Positions 33,345 to 42,781 of a DNA stretch of 64,000 bases are shown here, one piece after another. A program made the position numbers and the translations under genes. The DNA lies in assembly GCF_008085905.1 (NCBI RefSeq), contig NZ_VSFF01000008.1:186001-250000 (forward strand). The letters are read 5' to 3'. The notes under the pieces are model-generated. The model saw nothing but the letters and a program-made list of their open reading frames with translations. It had not been told where the DNA came from and searched no databases. The stretch comes from Actinomadura syzygii (GTDB lineage Bacteria > Actinomycetota > Actinomycetes > Streptosporangiales > Streptosporangiaceae). Every line of letters starts with the position of its first letter. The stretch's first letter is position 1.

Positions 33345-33673
33345 TGAGCCAAGCCATGCGGGAACCGACGTTCCTGATCCTCACCGCGCTCGCGGCCGGG
33401 CCGCAGCACGGGTACGGGATCATGACCGACGTCGGGCGCATCTCCGCCGGGGGCGTGACGCTGCGTCCCGGCACCCTGTACGCCGCTCTCGACCGGCTCG
33501 TCCGGGACGGGCTCGTCGCGGCCGACCGCGAGGAGGTCGTCGACGGCCGCCTCCGCCGCTACTACACGATCACCGATGAGGGGCGATCCCGGCTGTCCGC
33601 CGAGGTCGTCCGCCTGCGCCGCAACGCCGAGGCCGCCGCCGCGCGGCTCCGCCCGGCCGGAGGAACGACATGA
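33344..33673 (+). CDS. PadR family transcriptional regulator
   Basis: A 109-residue winged-helix repressor: MREPTFLILTALAAGPQHGYGIMTDV, then GTLYAALDRLVRDGLVAADREEV and RRYYTITDEGRSRLSAE. The GTG at 33344 fits a leaderless transcript; the ATG at 33356 is the alternative. The stop overlaps the start of a membrane protein (ATGA), the usual arrangement of PadR genes with the protein they control. Confidence 0.88.
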   Translation: MSQAMREPTFLILTALAAGPQHGYGIMTDVGRISAGGVTLRPGTLYAALDRLVRDGLVAADREEVVDGRLRRYYTITDEGRSRLSAEVVRLRRNAEAAAARLRPAGGTT

Positions 33674-34632
33674 CCGACCTGAGCGACCGGTACCGGCGGC
33701 TGCTGCGCTGGTATCCGCGCGACCACCGCCGCGACCACGAGGACGAGATGCTCGGCGTGCTGCTCGCCGCGGCCCGTCCGGGACAGGCCGGGCCCAGCCT
33801 CCGGGAGACCGCTGACCTGGTCCTCGGCGGCCTCCGGGTGCGAGTGTCCCGCACCGTCGCGCGGGCCTCGGGGACGGGGTGGCGCGACGCCCTCGCCGTC
33901 GCGGGCGTGCTGCTCCCACTGGTGCTGAGCCTCACCGCCGTCCGGCTGGTGATCTCGTTGTGGCAACGGGGGCTCGCCGACACGCCCGCCTGGCTGCCGG
34001 TCTGGCCGCCCGTCTGGCCGTCCGACTGGTCCGCCCGGATGATCTGGCCGGTGGTCGCCGTGCTGGCCCTGGCCGGCGCGCGGCGGCCGGCCGCCCTCGG
34101 CGCGGTCGGGGCGATCGCCTGGTGGGCGGTGATCGTCGGTGGCGAGTACGCGCGGCATGACGCCACGGCGTCGGTGCTGACGGTGTGGTGGCCGATGCTC
34201 GGCCTGCTCGCCGTCGCCGGGCTCGCCGCCGGACCCGGCCCCCGGCGAGGCAGGAGAATTCTGCGTCAGGACAAGACGCTGCTCGCCGCGACCGGGCTCT
34301 TCCTAGCCTCCACGGTCGTCATCGAGATGCTTCGCTTCGCCCCCTTTCTCTACCGGTACTACTACGACCGGTGCGAGATCGTCGCGGCCGCGGTCGTCGG
34401 CGTGCTCGTCCTTTGGTCGCCGGTCGGACGGAGGCTGGCCGTGCTGCTCATCGCACCGGCCGTCTCGTTCGTCCTGCTCTACCAGGTCAGGGGCGGCGGG
34501 ACGGTGCCGAATGAGTCCCTTACCGTTCTGTTCGCCGTCCTGCTCGTCTCGGTCGCGGTGTTCGTGGTCGGCGCGGTGTTCCTCGGGCCCGCCGAACGCA
34601 TCGTCAGGCTCGTCCGGAAGGGCGGCTGGTGA
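33670..34632 (+). CDS. Polytopic membrane protein partnered with PadR
   Basis: A 320-residue protein with a cytoplasmic N-terminal helix region (LSDRYRRLLRWYPRDHRRDHEDEMLGVLLAAARPGQ) typical of PadR-linked membrane proteins, then about eight helices. A tryptophan/proline-rich loop (WLPVWPPVWPSDW) follows the second helix. No transport motif is visible. Co-translated with padR, so its level is probably the thing PadR adjusts. Function unknown. Confidence 0.75.
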   Translation: MTDLSDRYRRLLRWYPRDHRRDHEDEMLGVLLAAARPGQAGPSLRETADLVLGGLRVRVSRTVARASGTGWRDALAVAGVLLPLVLSLTAVRLVISLWQRGLADTPAWLPVWPPVWPSDWSARMIWPVVAVLALAGARRPAALGAVGAIAWWAVIVGGEYARHDATASVLTVWWPMLGLLAVAGLAAGPGPRRGRRILRQDKTLLAATGLFLASTVVIEMLRFAPFLYRYYYDRCEIVAAAVVGVLVLWSPVGRRLAVLLIAPAVSFVLLYQVRGGGTVPNESLTVLFAVLLVSVAVFVVGAVFLGPAERIVRLVRKGGW

Positions 34633-34658
34633 GGGGTGGCTGGTGAAGGGCGGTGGCG

Positions 34659-35000
34659 CTAGGAGATGAAGCCGTTGGCGCGGGCCTGGTCCAGGGCCTG
34701 TTCCGCTTCGCGGGTGTCGAGCATTTCGAGGCCGCGGACGGCCCAGAACTGGAGGGACTCGTCCATGTCCTCCAGCCGTTCGCGGAAGAGGTCGAGGGCC
34801 TTCTCCGACCGGGCCTCGGCTATCAGTTCCAGCAGCCAGCAGCGCAGGCCGGGATCTTCCGTCTCCGCGGCGAATTCCGCGATCAGTTCGTCGACGTAGG
34901 CGTCGGCGTGCTCGCGGAGGAAGTCGAAGGCGTCCTCGCGGGTCCCCGGGTCCTTCTCCCGCATCCGCTGCATGGCCTGGTCGAAACGGCGCCGCGACAT
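34659..35000 (-). CDS. HEAT-repeat protein
   Basis: A 113-residue all-helical protein with HEAT-like helical pairs: REDAFDFLREHADAYVDELIAEF, GLRCWLLELIAEARSEKALDLFRERLEDMDESLQFWAVRGLEML. Such short HEAT proteins are protein-binding adaptors. Convergent with the preceding gene and divergent from the aminotransferase; no partner is evident. Confidence 0.75.
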   Translation of the reverse strand: MSRRRFDQAMQRMREKDPGTREDAFDFLREHADAYVDELIAEFAAETEDPGLRCWLLELIAEARSEKALDLFRERLEDMDESLQFWAVRGLEMLDTREAEQALDQARANGFIS

Positions 35001-35092
35001 GGCGCCGACCCTAGCAGCGGGCCGGGCCGGTGATCGCTGACCAGCGGGTATCGCCCATGATGGAGCAATCCGGACACACCACGGAGGTGCCC

Positions 35093-36325
35093 ATGGCAGA
35101 GGACACTGTGCGGGACACGGCCTACGACGTCGCCGCCGTCCGCGCGCGGTTCCCGGCGCTGGCGGGCGGGTCCGCGCACTTCGACGGGCCCGGCGGCACG
35201 CAGACGCCGCTGCCCGTCGTCGAGGCGATCGCGGACGCGCTGTCCCGGCCGCTGTCGAACCGCGGGGACCTCACGCCGGGGGAGCGCAACGCCGAGACGA
35301 TCGTCACCGAGGCCCGGCGGGCGCTCGCGGACCTGCTCGGCGCGCACCCGTCCGGGATCGTCTTCGGACGCAGCGCCACCCAGCTCACCTACGACTTCTC
35401 CCGGACGCTCGCCAAGACGTGGTCGGCGGGCGACGAGGTCGTCGTGACGCGGCTCGACCACGACTCCAACGTCCGGCCGTGGGTCCAGGCGGCGGAGGCG
35501 GCCGGAGCCGTGGTGCGGTGGGCCGACTTCGACCCGGCGACCGGTGAGCTGCCGGTCGACGCCGTCCGCGCGGTGCTGTCGGACCGGACGCGCCTCGTCG
35601 CCGTCACCGCCGCGTCCAACCTGATCGGCACCCGCCCGGCGATCACCGGCATCGCGCGGGCGGTGCACGACGCCGGAGCGCTCCTCTACGTGGACGGCGT
35701 GCATTACACCGCGCACGTCTCCGTCGACGTCGAGGCGCTCGGCGCGGACTTCTTCACCTGTTCCCCTTACAAATTCCTGGGCCCGCACATGGGGGTGCTG
35801 GCCGGACGTCCCGATCTCCTGGAGACGCTGGCGCCGGACAAGCTGCTGCCGTCCACGAACGCCGTCCCCGAGCGGTTCGAGTTCGGCACGCTGCCCTACG
35901 AGCTGCTGGCCGGGGCCCGCGCCGCCGTCGACTTCCTCGCCGGGCTCGGCCCGCGGGACGGGGCCACCCGCCGCGACCGCCTCGTGTCCGCCTTCGCGGC
36001 GCTCGACCGCCACGAGGACGGCCTGCGCCGCGCGATCGAGGACGGGTTGAGCGCGTTCGACCAGGTCACCGTGCACTCGCGGGCCGCTAAAAGGACGCCG
36101 ACGCTGCTGCTGACCATCGACGGACGCGACACGGCAGACGCCTACCGGTTCCTCGCCGAGCGCGGGGTGGACGCGCCGTCCGGGTCGTTCTACGCGCTGG
36201 AGGCGTCCCGCAGGCTCGGCCTCGGGGACGCCGGCGGGCTCCGCGTCGGCCTCGCCCCCTACAACGACGACAACGACGTCGACCGCCTGCTGACGAACCT
36301 CGAAGCGTTCTTGCGCCGGGCTTGA
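35093..36325 (+). CDS. Class V aminotransferase, cysteine desulfurase-like
   Basis: A 410-residue PLP enzyme. Recognised from the N-terminal VRARFPALAGGSAHFDGPGGTQTP, the HDSNVRPW histidine segment, DGVHYTAHVSVDVEALGADF and the PLP lysine in SPYKFLGPHMGVL. The type resembles SufS/CsdA and kynureninase relatives, but lacks an obvious active-site cysteine loop near the C-terminus, so sulfur transfer is uncertain. The ATG at 35093 has a GGAGGT site. An intrinsic terminator follows. Confidence 0.82.
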   Translation: MAEDTVRDTAYDVAAVRARFPALAGGSAHFDGPGGTQTPLPVVEAIADALSRPLSNRGDLTPGERNAETIVTEARRALADLLGAHPSGIVFGRSATQLTYDFSRTLAKTWSAGDEVVVTRLDHDSNVRPWVQAAEAAGAVVRWADFDPATGELPVDAVRAVLSDRTRLVAVTAASNLIGTRPAITGIARAVHDAGALLYVDGVHYTAHVSVDVEALGADFFTCSPYKFLGPHMGVLAGRPDLLETLAPDKLLPSTNAVPERFEFGTLPYELLAGARAAVDFLAGLGPRDGATRRDRLVSAFAALDRHEDGLRRAIEDGLSAFDQVTVHSRAAKRTPTLLLTIDGRDTADAYRFLAERGVDAPSGSFYALEASRRLGLGDAGGLRVGLAPYNDDNDVDRLLTNLEAFLRRA

Positions 36326-36330
36326 GCACC

Positions 36331-36364
36331 CCCCTACTCCGCGCTAGGACGGCGTAGGGGTTTT
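36331..36364 (+). terminator. Intrinsic terminator after the aminotransferase
   Basis: The arms CCCCTAC and GTAGGGG close a hairpin with a partly paired interior (CGC/GCG-type) and are followed immediately by TTTT, five bases after the stop codon. Confidence 0.85.
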
Positions 36365-36502
36365 GCACGATTCCCACAACTGGAGCCGCCAAGCGTGCGA
36401 TATCAGCGACATGGCTAACCGAGACGTTAGACGGAAGGCTGAGCATGGTCGGAGTCGGAGCGCTCCGGCAGCCCATGTCGCTTCACGGGAAGGCTCGGTC
36501 GG

Positions 36503-39500
36503 GTGTTCAGTCGTGTCGCCATCGTCAACCGTGGTGAGGCCGCCATGCGGCTCATCCACGCCGTACGGGACATCGCCGCGGAGCGCGGGACACGGATCGA
36601 GACCGTCGCCCTGCACACCGACGTGGACCGGACGGCCACGTTCGTCCGGGAGGCGGACCTCTCCTACGACCTCGGGCCCGCGTCCGCCCGCCCCTATCTC
36701 GACCTGGCCGTGCTGGAGCGCGCGCTCGTCGAGAGCGGCGCGGACGCCGCCTGGGTCGGCTGGGGCTTCGTCGCGGAGGACCCGGCGTTCGCGGAGCTGT
36801 GCGACCGCATCGGCGTGACCTTCGTCGGCCCGAGCGCGGACGCGATGCGGCGGCTCGGCGACAAGATCGGCGCGAAGCTGATCGCCGAGGAGGTCGGCGT
36901 GCCGGTCGCGCCGTGGAGCCGCGGCGCGGTCGAGACGCTCGACGCCGCCAAGCGGGCCGCCGCCGACATCGGCTACCCGCTGATGCTGAAGGCCACGGCG
37001 GGCGGCGGCGGACGCGGCATCCGCAAGGTCACGAGCGAGGCGGAGCTGGCCGACGCCTACGAGCGCACCAGCCAGGAGGCGCTGCGGTCGTTCGGCAGCG
37101 GCGTCGTGTTCCTGGAGCGGCTCGTCACCGGCGCCCGGCACGTCGAGGTCCAGGTGATCGCGGACGGCGCCGCCGCGTGGGCGCTCGGCGTCCGCGACTG
37201 CTCGGTGCAGCGGCGCAACCAGAAGGTCATCGAGGAGTCGGCGTCGCCGGTGCTCGAACCGGAGCAGGCGGCGGAGCTGAAGGCGTCCGCCGAGCGGCTC
37301 GCCGTCGCGGTCGGCTACCGGGGCGCGGCGACCGTCGAGTTCCTCTACCACCCGGGCGACCGGCTGTTCGCGTTCCTTGAGGTCAACACGCGGCTCCAGG
37401 TCGAGCACCCGATCACCGAGTCCACCACCGGATTCGACCTGGTCAAGGCGCAGTTGCACGTCGCGTCCGGCGGACGGCTCGAAGGCGGGCCGCCGGTCGA
37501 GCGCGGGCACGCCATCGAGGCGCGGCTGAACGCCGAGGACCCGGACCGCGACTTCGCGCCGTCGCCGGGCCGCATCGCCCGGCTGTCCCTGCCCGCCGGG
37601 CCCGGCATCCGGGTGGACACCGGCGTCCGCGAGGGCGACACCATCCCCGCCGACTTCGACTCGATGATCGCGAAGATCATCGCCTACGGCCGGGACCGGG
37701 ACGAGGCGCTCGGCCGGCTCCGCCGCGCGATGGCGCAGACCACCGTGATCATCGAGGGCGGCGCGACGAACAAGAGCTTCGTCCTCGACCTGCTCGACCA
37801 GCCCGAGGTGATCGGCGCGACCGCCGACACCGGGTGGATCGACCGCGTCCGCGCCGAGGGACGGCTCATCTCGCACCGGCACTCCGCCGTCGCGCTCGCC
37901 GCCGCCGCCATCGAGGCGTACGAGGAGGAGGAGGGCGTCGAGCGGAGGCGGCTGCTGTCGACCGCGTTCGGCGGCCGCCCGCAGGTCCAGCACGAGGGCG
38001 GACGCCCGCTCGACCTCAAGCTGCGCGGCGTCGCCTACCGGCTGCGCGTCGCCCGGGTCGGCGCGCACCGCTTCCGCGTCGGCGTCGAGGCCGGCGGGAC
38101 CATCCGTACCGCCGTCGTCGAGCTCGACCGGTTCGACCGGCACACCGGGCAGATCGTCGTGAACGGCTCCCGGTACCGGGTGCTGACCGGCACGCACGGC
38201 CCGATCCACCTGGTCGAGGTGGACGGCGTGACCCACCGCGTCAGCCGGGACGAGGGCGGCGTCGTCCGCTCGCCCGCGCCCGCGCTGGTCGTCGCGACGC
38301 CGGTGAAGGTCGGCGCCGAGGTCGAGGCGGGCGCGCCCGTCCTCGTCCTGGAGAGCATGAAGATGGAGACGGTGCTGCGGGCCCCGTTCAAGGCGCGGCT
38401 GAAGGAGTGCGTCGTCGCCGTCGGCAGCCAGGTCGAGACCGGCGCGCCGCTGCTGCGGCTGGAGCCGATCGCCGACGACACCGAGGAGGAGGACGACGCC
38501 CCGGCCGCCGGCCCCGCCGAGCTGGACCTGCCCGCCGGGGCGGAGACCGTCCACCCCGCCGAGCGCATCGCGCGCGGCCAGCAGGACCTGCGCAGCCTCC
38601 TGCTCGGCTTCGACGTCGACCCGCACGACGAGCGCCGCGTCCTGGACGACTACCTCGCCGCCCGCCGGGCCGCCGCCGTGGACGGGCACCGTCCGCTCGC
38701 CGCCGAACTCGACCTCGTGGACGTGTTCACCGACCTCGCCGAGCTGAGCCGCAACCGCCCGGCGTCCGGCGGCGACGGCACGGACGGCGGGAACGGGCAC
38801 GTCCACAGCGCCCGCGAGTACTTCCACACCTACCTGCAGAGCCTCGACGTCGACCGGGCCGGGCTCCCGGACGCGTTCCAGGACAAGCTCGCCAAGGCGC
38901 TCGGGCACTACGGCGTCGACGGGCTCGACCGGACGCCGGAGCTGGAAGGCGCGGTGTTCCGCATCTTCCTGGCGCAGCAGCGGGCGTCCGTCGACGCGAC
39001 GGCCGTCGCGACCCTGCTGCGCGACTGGCTGCGCGAGCCGCCGCCCGACCCGGACCTGCACGGCCTCGCGAACCGCGTGCTCGACCGGCTGGTCGCGGCG
39101 ACGCAGGTGCGCTTCCCGGTCGTCGCCGACCTGGCCCGCGGCGTGGTGTTCGCGTGGTTCGCGCAGCCGCTGCTGCGCCGCACCCGCGCCCGCGTGTACG
39201 CCGACGTCCGGCGGCACCTGCGGCACCTGGACGAGCACCCGGACGCCCCGGACCGCGCCGACCTCATCGCCGAGATGGTCCGCAGCACCGAGCCGCTGGT
39301 GCGGGTCCTCGGCCAGCGGCTGCTCCGCGACGACCGCGACAACTCGGTCATGCTGGAGGTGCTGACCCGGCGCTACTACGGCAACAAGGGCCTCACCCGC
39401 GTCCGGACGAGCGAGGTCGCGGGCTGCCGGTTCGTCGTCGCCGAGCGCGAGGGCTCGTCGGTCGTGTCGGCGGCGGTGGGCTTCGACGCGCTGGACGGCG

Positions 39501-41974
39501 CGCTGCGCGGCCTCGCCGGTCTCGTCCGCGACGGCGACGACGTCGACGCCGACATCTACCTCTCCTGGGAGAACCAGCCGGAGGACTTCGACTCCATGGC
39601 GGCGGCGCTGCACGAGGCGCTGAACGCGCGGCCGCTGCCGGAGCGGGTCCGCCGGGTCACCGCGACCGTCGCGGGCAGCGGCGGCGCGCTGATGCACCAC
39701 CACTTCACGTTCCGGCCGTCGTCCACCGGGATGGCGGAGGAGCGGCTGATCCGCGGCCTGCACCCGTACATCGCGCAGCGGATGAAGATGGAGCGGCTCA
39801 GCAGGTTCGACCTGACCCGGCTCCCGTCCTCGGACGAGGAGGTCTACCTCTTCCAGTGCGTCGCGCGGGAGAACCCGGCCGACGAGCGGCTCGTCGCGTT
39901 CGCGCAGGTCCGGAACCTGACCGAGCTGCGCGACGAGGACGGCAGGCTGATCGCGCTGCCGACCGCCGAGGACATGATCGCCACCTGCCTCGACTCGATC
40001 CGGCGGGCCCGGCAGAGCCGGTCGGCGAAGAAGCGGTTCGACACCAACCGGATCGTGATCTACGTCTGGCCGCCGAGCGGCATCACCCGCGCCGAGCTGG
40101 AGACGATCACCGGTCGGCTGCTGCCGATGGTGCCCGGCGCGGGGCTGGAGGAGATCATGCTCATCGCGCGGCAGCGGCACCCCGGCACCGGCGTGCTGCA
40201 CAAGATCGCCGCGCGGTTCTCGTTCGACGCGACCGGCGGCGCGAAGCTGACCGTCGGCGAGCCGCCGGACGACCTGATCGAGCCCGTCGACGGCTACCGG
40301 CAGAAGGTGCTGAGCGCGGCCAGCCGCAACACCGTCTACCCGTACGAGCTGACCGGCATGCTCGGCGACTTCGTCGAGCACGACCTCGACGGGGAGAACG
40401 TCCTCGTGCCGGTCGACCGGCCGAAGGGACTCAACACCGCCGCGATCGTCGCGGGCGTCGTCACGACGAGAACGCGGCGGCACGAGGAGGGCGTCACCCG
40501 CGTGGTGCTGCTCGGCGACCCGACGAAGGCGCTCGGCGCGCTGTCGGAGCCGGAGTGCCGCCGCGTGATCGGCGCGCTCGACCTGGCCGAGCGGATGCGG
40601 GTGCCGGTCGAGTGGTACGCGCTGTCCGCCGGGGCCCGGATCTCGATGGAGTCCGGCACCGAGAACATGGACTGGGTGGCCGCCGCGCTCAAGCGGATCG
40701 TCGAGTTCACCCAGGACGGCGGCGAGATCAACATCGTGGTCGCGGGCATCAACGTCGGCGCGCAGCCGTACTGGAACGCCGAGGCGACGATGCTCATGCA
40801 CACCAAGGGCGTCCTCGTGATGACGCCCGACTCGGCGATGGTGCTCACCGGCAAGCAGGCGCTCGACTTCTCCGGCGGCGTGTCCGCCGAGGACAACTTC
40901 GGCATCGGCGGCTACGACCGGGTCATGGGCCCGAACGGGCAGGCGCAGTACTGGGCGCCGAACCTGCCCGCCGCGCGGGACGTCCTCATGGCGCACTACG
41001 ACCACACCTACGTCGCGCCGGGCGAGGCCGCGCCGCGCCGCGTCAGGACGTCCGACCCCGCCGACCGGGACGTGTCCTCCTTCCCGCACACCGTGGAGGG
41101 GAGCGACTTCGCCACGGTCGGCGAGATCTTCTCCGCCGACGCCAACCCGGACCGCAAGAAGCCGTTCGACATCCGCACGGTGATGCGGGCGCTGTCCGAC
41201 CAGGACCACCCGGTGCTGGAGCGCTGGGCGGGCATGGCGGACGCGGACACGGCGGTCGTGCAGGACGTCCATCTCGGCGGCATGCCGGTGTGCCTGCTCG
41301 GCATCGAGTCGCGGGCGGTGCCGAGGCGCGGCTTCCCGCCCACCGACGGCCCCGACTCCTACACGGCGGGGACGCTGTTCCCGCAGTCGTCCAAGAAGGC
41401 GGCGCGGGCGATCAACGCGGCGAGCGGGAACCGGCCGCTCGTGGTGCTCGCGAACCTGTCCGGCTTCGACGGCTCGCCGGAGTCGATGCGCAAGCTGCAA
41501 CTGGAGTACGGCGCGGAGATCGGCCGCGCGATCGTGAACTTCCGCGGCCCGATCGTGTTCTGCGTGATCTCCCGGTACCACGGCGGCGCGTTCGTCGTGT
41601 TCTCCAAGGCGCTGAACCCGAACATGACCGTGCTCGCGCTTGAAGGGTCGTTCGCGTCGGTGCTCGGCGGAGCGCCCGCGGCGGCGGCCGTGTTCTCCCG
41701 CGACGTCGACTCGCGCGCCGCGAACGACCCGCGCGTCCGCGACCTGGAGGGCCGGGTCGCGGCCGCGTCCGGGGCGGACCGCGCGGCGCTTTCGGCGGAG
41801 CTGGACGAGCTGCGCGTGTCGGTCCGGGCGGAGAAGCTCGGCGAGGTCGCGGCGGAGTTCGACCGGGTGCACGACATCCGGCGGGCGGTCGAGGTCGGGT
41901 CCGTCGACGCCGTCGTCCGCGCCGCCGAGCTGCGGCCGCGGATCATCGAGTCGATCGAGTCGCGGCTGCGCTGA
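36503..41974 (+). CDS. Single-chain multidomain acyl-CoA carboxylase
   Basis: A 1,823-residue biotin enzyme with all parts in one chain. Order: biotin carboxylase (residues 1-450; ATP-grasp GGGGRGIRKV near 165, RLQVEHPITE near 297), a short linker, biotin carrier with ESMKMET (biotinyl K620), a central domain of about 550 residues, then carboxyltransferase N and C halves (GARISMESGTENMDWVAAAL; VAGINVGAQPYWNAEATMLMHTKGVLVMT; LANLSGFDGSPESM; VVFSKALN). This layout matches eukaryotic-type ACC, whereas most actinobacteria split the subunits. It likely carboxylates acetyl- or longer acyl-CoA. GTG start with GGAAGG upstream. Confidence 0.9.
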   Translation: MFSRVAIVNRGEAAMRLIHAVRDIAAERGTRIETVALHTDVDRTATFVREADLSYDLGPASARPYLDLAVLERALVESGADAAWVGWGFVAEDPAFAELCDRIGVTFVGPSADAMRRLGDKIGAKLIAEEVGVPVAPWSRGAVETLDAAKRAAADIGYPLMLKATAGGGGRGIRKVTSEAELADAYERTSQEALRSFGSGVVFLERLVTGARHVEVQVIADGAAAWALGVRDCSVQRRNQKVIEESASPVLEPEQAAELKASAERLAVAVGYRGAATVEFLYHPGDRLFAFLEVNTRLQVEHPITESTTGFDLVKAQLHVASGGRLEGGPPVERGHAIEARLNAEDPDRDFAPSPGRIARLSLPAGPGIRVDTGVREGDTIPADFDSMIAKIIAYGRDRDEALGRLRRAMAQTTVIIEGGATNKSFVLDLLDQPEVIGATADTGWIDRVRAEGRLISHRHSAVALAAAAIEAYEEEEGVERRRLLSTAFGGRPQVQHEGGRPLDLKLRGVAYRLRVARVGAHRFRVGVEAGGTIRTAVVELDRFDRHTGQIVVNGSRYRVLTGTHGPIHLVEVDGVTHRVSRDEGGVVRSPAPALVVATPVKVGAEVEAGAPVLVLESMKMETVLRAPFKARLKECVVAVGSQVETGAPLLRLEPIADDTEEEDDAPAAGPAELDLPAGAETVHPAERIARGQQDLRSLLLGFDVDPHDERRVLDDYLAARRAAAVDGHRPLAAELDLVDVFTDLAELSRNRPASGGDGTDGGNGHVHSAREYFHTYLQSLDVDRAGLPDAFQDKLAKALGHYGVDGLDRTPELEGAVFRIFLAQQRASVDATAVATLLRDWLREPPPDPDLHGLANRVLDRLVAATQVRFPVVADLARGVVFAWFAQPLLRRTRARVYADVRRHLRHLDEHPDAPDRADLIAEMVRSTEPLVRVLGQRLLRDDRDNSVMLEVLTRRYYGNKGLTRVRTSEVAGCRFVVAEREGSSVVSAAVGFDALDGALRGLAGLVRDGDDVDADIYLSWENQPEDFDSMAAALHEALNARPLPERVRRVTATVAGSGGALMHHHFTFRPSSTGMAEERLIRGLHPYIAQRMKMERLSRFDLTRLPSSDEEVYLFQCVARENPADERLVAFAQVRNLTELRDEDGRLIALPTAEDMIATCLDSIRRARQSRSAKKRFDTNRIVIYVWPPSGITRAELETITGRLLPMVPGAGLEEIMLIARQRHPGTGVLHKIAARFSFDATGGAKLTVGEPPDDLIEPVDGYRQKVLSAASRNTVYPYELTGMLGDFVEHDLDGENVLVPVDRPKGLNTAAIVAGVVTTRTRRHEEGVTRVVLLGDPTKALGALSEPECRRVIGALDLAERMRVPVEWYALSAGARISMESGTENMDWVAAALKRIVEFTQDGGEINIVVAGINVGAQPYWNAEATMLMHTKGVLVMTPDSAMVLTGKQALDFSGGVSAEDNFGIGGYDRVMGPNGQAQYWAPNLPAARDVLMAHYDHTYVAPGEAAPRRVRTSDPADRDVSSFPHTVEGSDFATVGEIFSADANPDRKKPFDIRTVMRALSDQDHPVLERWAGMADADTAVVQDVHLGGMPVCLLGIESRAVPRRGFPPTDGPDSYTAGTLFPQSSKKAARAINAASGNRPLVVLANLSGFDGSPESMRKLQLEYGAEIGRAIVNFRGPIVFCVISRYHGGAFVVFSKALNPNMTVLALEGSFASVLGGAPAAAAVFSRDVDSRAANDPRVRDLEGRVAAASGADRAALSAELDELRVSVRAEKLGEVAAEFDRVHDIRRAVEVGSVDAVVRAAELRPRIIESIESRLR

Positions 41975-41991
41975 CGCGGCCGCCGCCCTCT

Positions 41992-42023
41992 CCCGCGTCC
42001 CATGGGATCCCGTGGGACGCGGG
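41992..42023 (+). terminator. Hairpin after the carboxylase gene
   Basis: A perfect 11-bp stem, CCCGCGTCCCA / TGGGACGCGGG, with a ten-base loop, 18 bases after the stop codon. No T-tract, as usual in very G+C-rich genomes. The region 42024-42235 up to the sigma factor has no gene I trust. Confidence 0.7.
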
Positions 42024-42235
42024 AGCCCATGGCGTCGAAACCGCGCGTGATTCTCCGCGTGGCCGGGGACGGCCTCGGGCTGTACGGCGCGGCGTCCGTG
42101 GTGGACGATCTGAACGCGGGCGACGCATCCCCAGGGGCGCGGCCGGAGTCGGCCACGCTCCATCCCGTCCGTGTCGGCGGACGAACCTTCGATGACGACG
42201 ACTGTGTCGTTCGACCCACGGGGAAGAGGGGTTCG

Positions 42236-42781
42236 ATGGACGGGGACATCCGGCTCAGGCAACGCCTGGCGGCGGGCGACGACGGCGCGCTCCAGCACGC
42301 CTACGACCACTTCTCGTCCCTGGTGCACGGGCTCGCCCTGCGGGTGACGCGGTCACGCGAGGCGGCCGAGGAGATCACGCAGGACGTGTTCGTCCACCTG
42401 TGGGAGAACCCTTATGCCTTCGACCCGGGCCGCGGGACGCTGCGCACCTGGCTCGCGATGCTCGCCCACCGGCGCGCGGTCGACTGGGTCCGGCGGGAGG
42501 AGCGGCAGCGGCGCCTGCTGGACGCCGTCGAGCGGACGGAGCCCGCCGTCCCCATCCTGGACGTGATCATCGCGGACGAGACGGGCGTCCGGGTGCGGCA
42601 CGCGGTGGCGGCCCTGCCGCAGCGGTTGCGCGAGGCGGTCGAGCTCGCCTACTACCGGGGGCGGACGTACCGGCAGGCGGCGATTGAACTGGGCTTACCG
42701 GAGGGTACGGTCAAATCGCGGATCCGCTCCGGGCTGCGGAGCATCGCCGACACCCTGGCCGAGGAGGAGGGCGCCCCATGA
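42236..42781 (+). CDS. ECF RNA polymerase sigma factor (SigK-like)
   Basis: A 181-residue sigma factor. Region 2: LQHAYDHFSSLVHGLALRVTRSREAAEEITQDVFVHLWENPYAFDPGRGTLRTWLAMLAHRRAVDWVRRE. Region 4: LPQRLREAVELAYYRGRTYRQAAIELGLPEGTVKSRIRSGLRSIADTL. The ATG at 42236 has a GGGAAGAGG site; an upstream frame from 42002 is not protein-like. The stop overlaps the start of the next gene (ATGA), as sigma/anti-sigma pairs do. Confidence 0.9.
   Translation: MDGDIRLRQRLAAGDDGALQHAYDHFSSLVHGLALRVTRSREAAEEITQDVFVHLWENPYAFDPGRGTLRTWLAMLAHRRAVDWVRREERQRRLLDAVERTEPAVPILDVIIADETGVRVRHAVAALPQRLREAVELAYYRGRTYRQAAIELGLPEGTVKSRIRSGLRSIADTLAEEEGAP

Noticed and set aside
36344..42328. A 1,994-codon open frame on the minus strand opposite the carboxylase gene
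   Set aside because: It is the antisense shadow of a high-G+C gene. The plus frame has recognisable biotin-enzyme domains throughout, while the minus frame is Arg/Val/Asp-rich without motifs.
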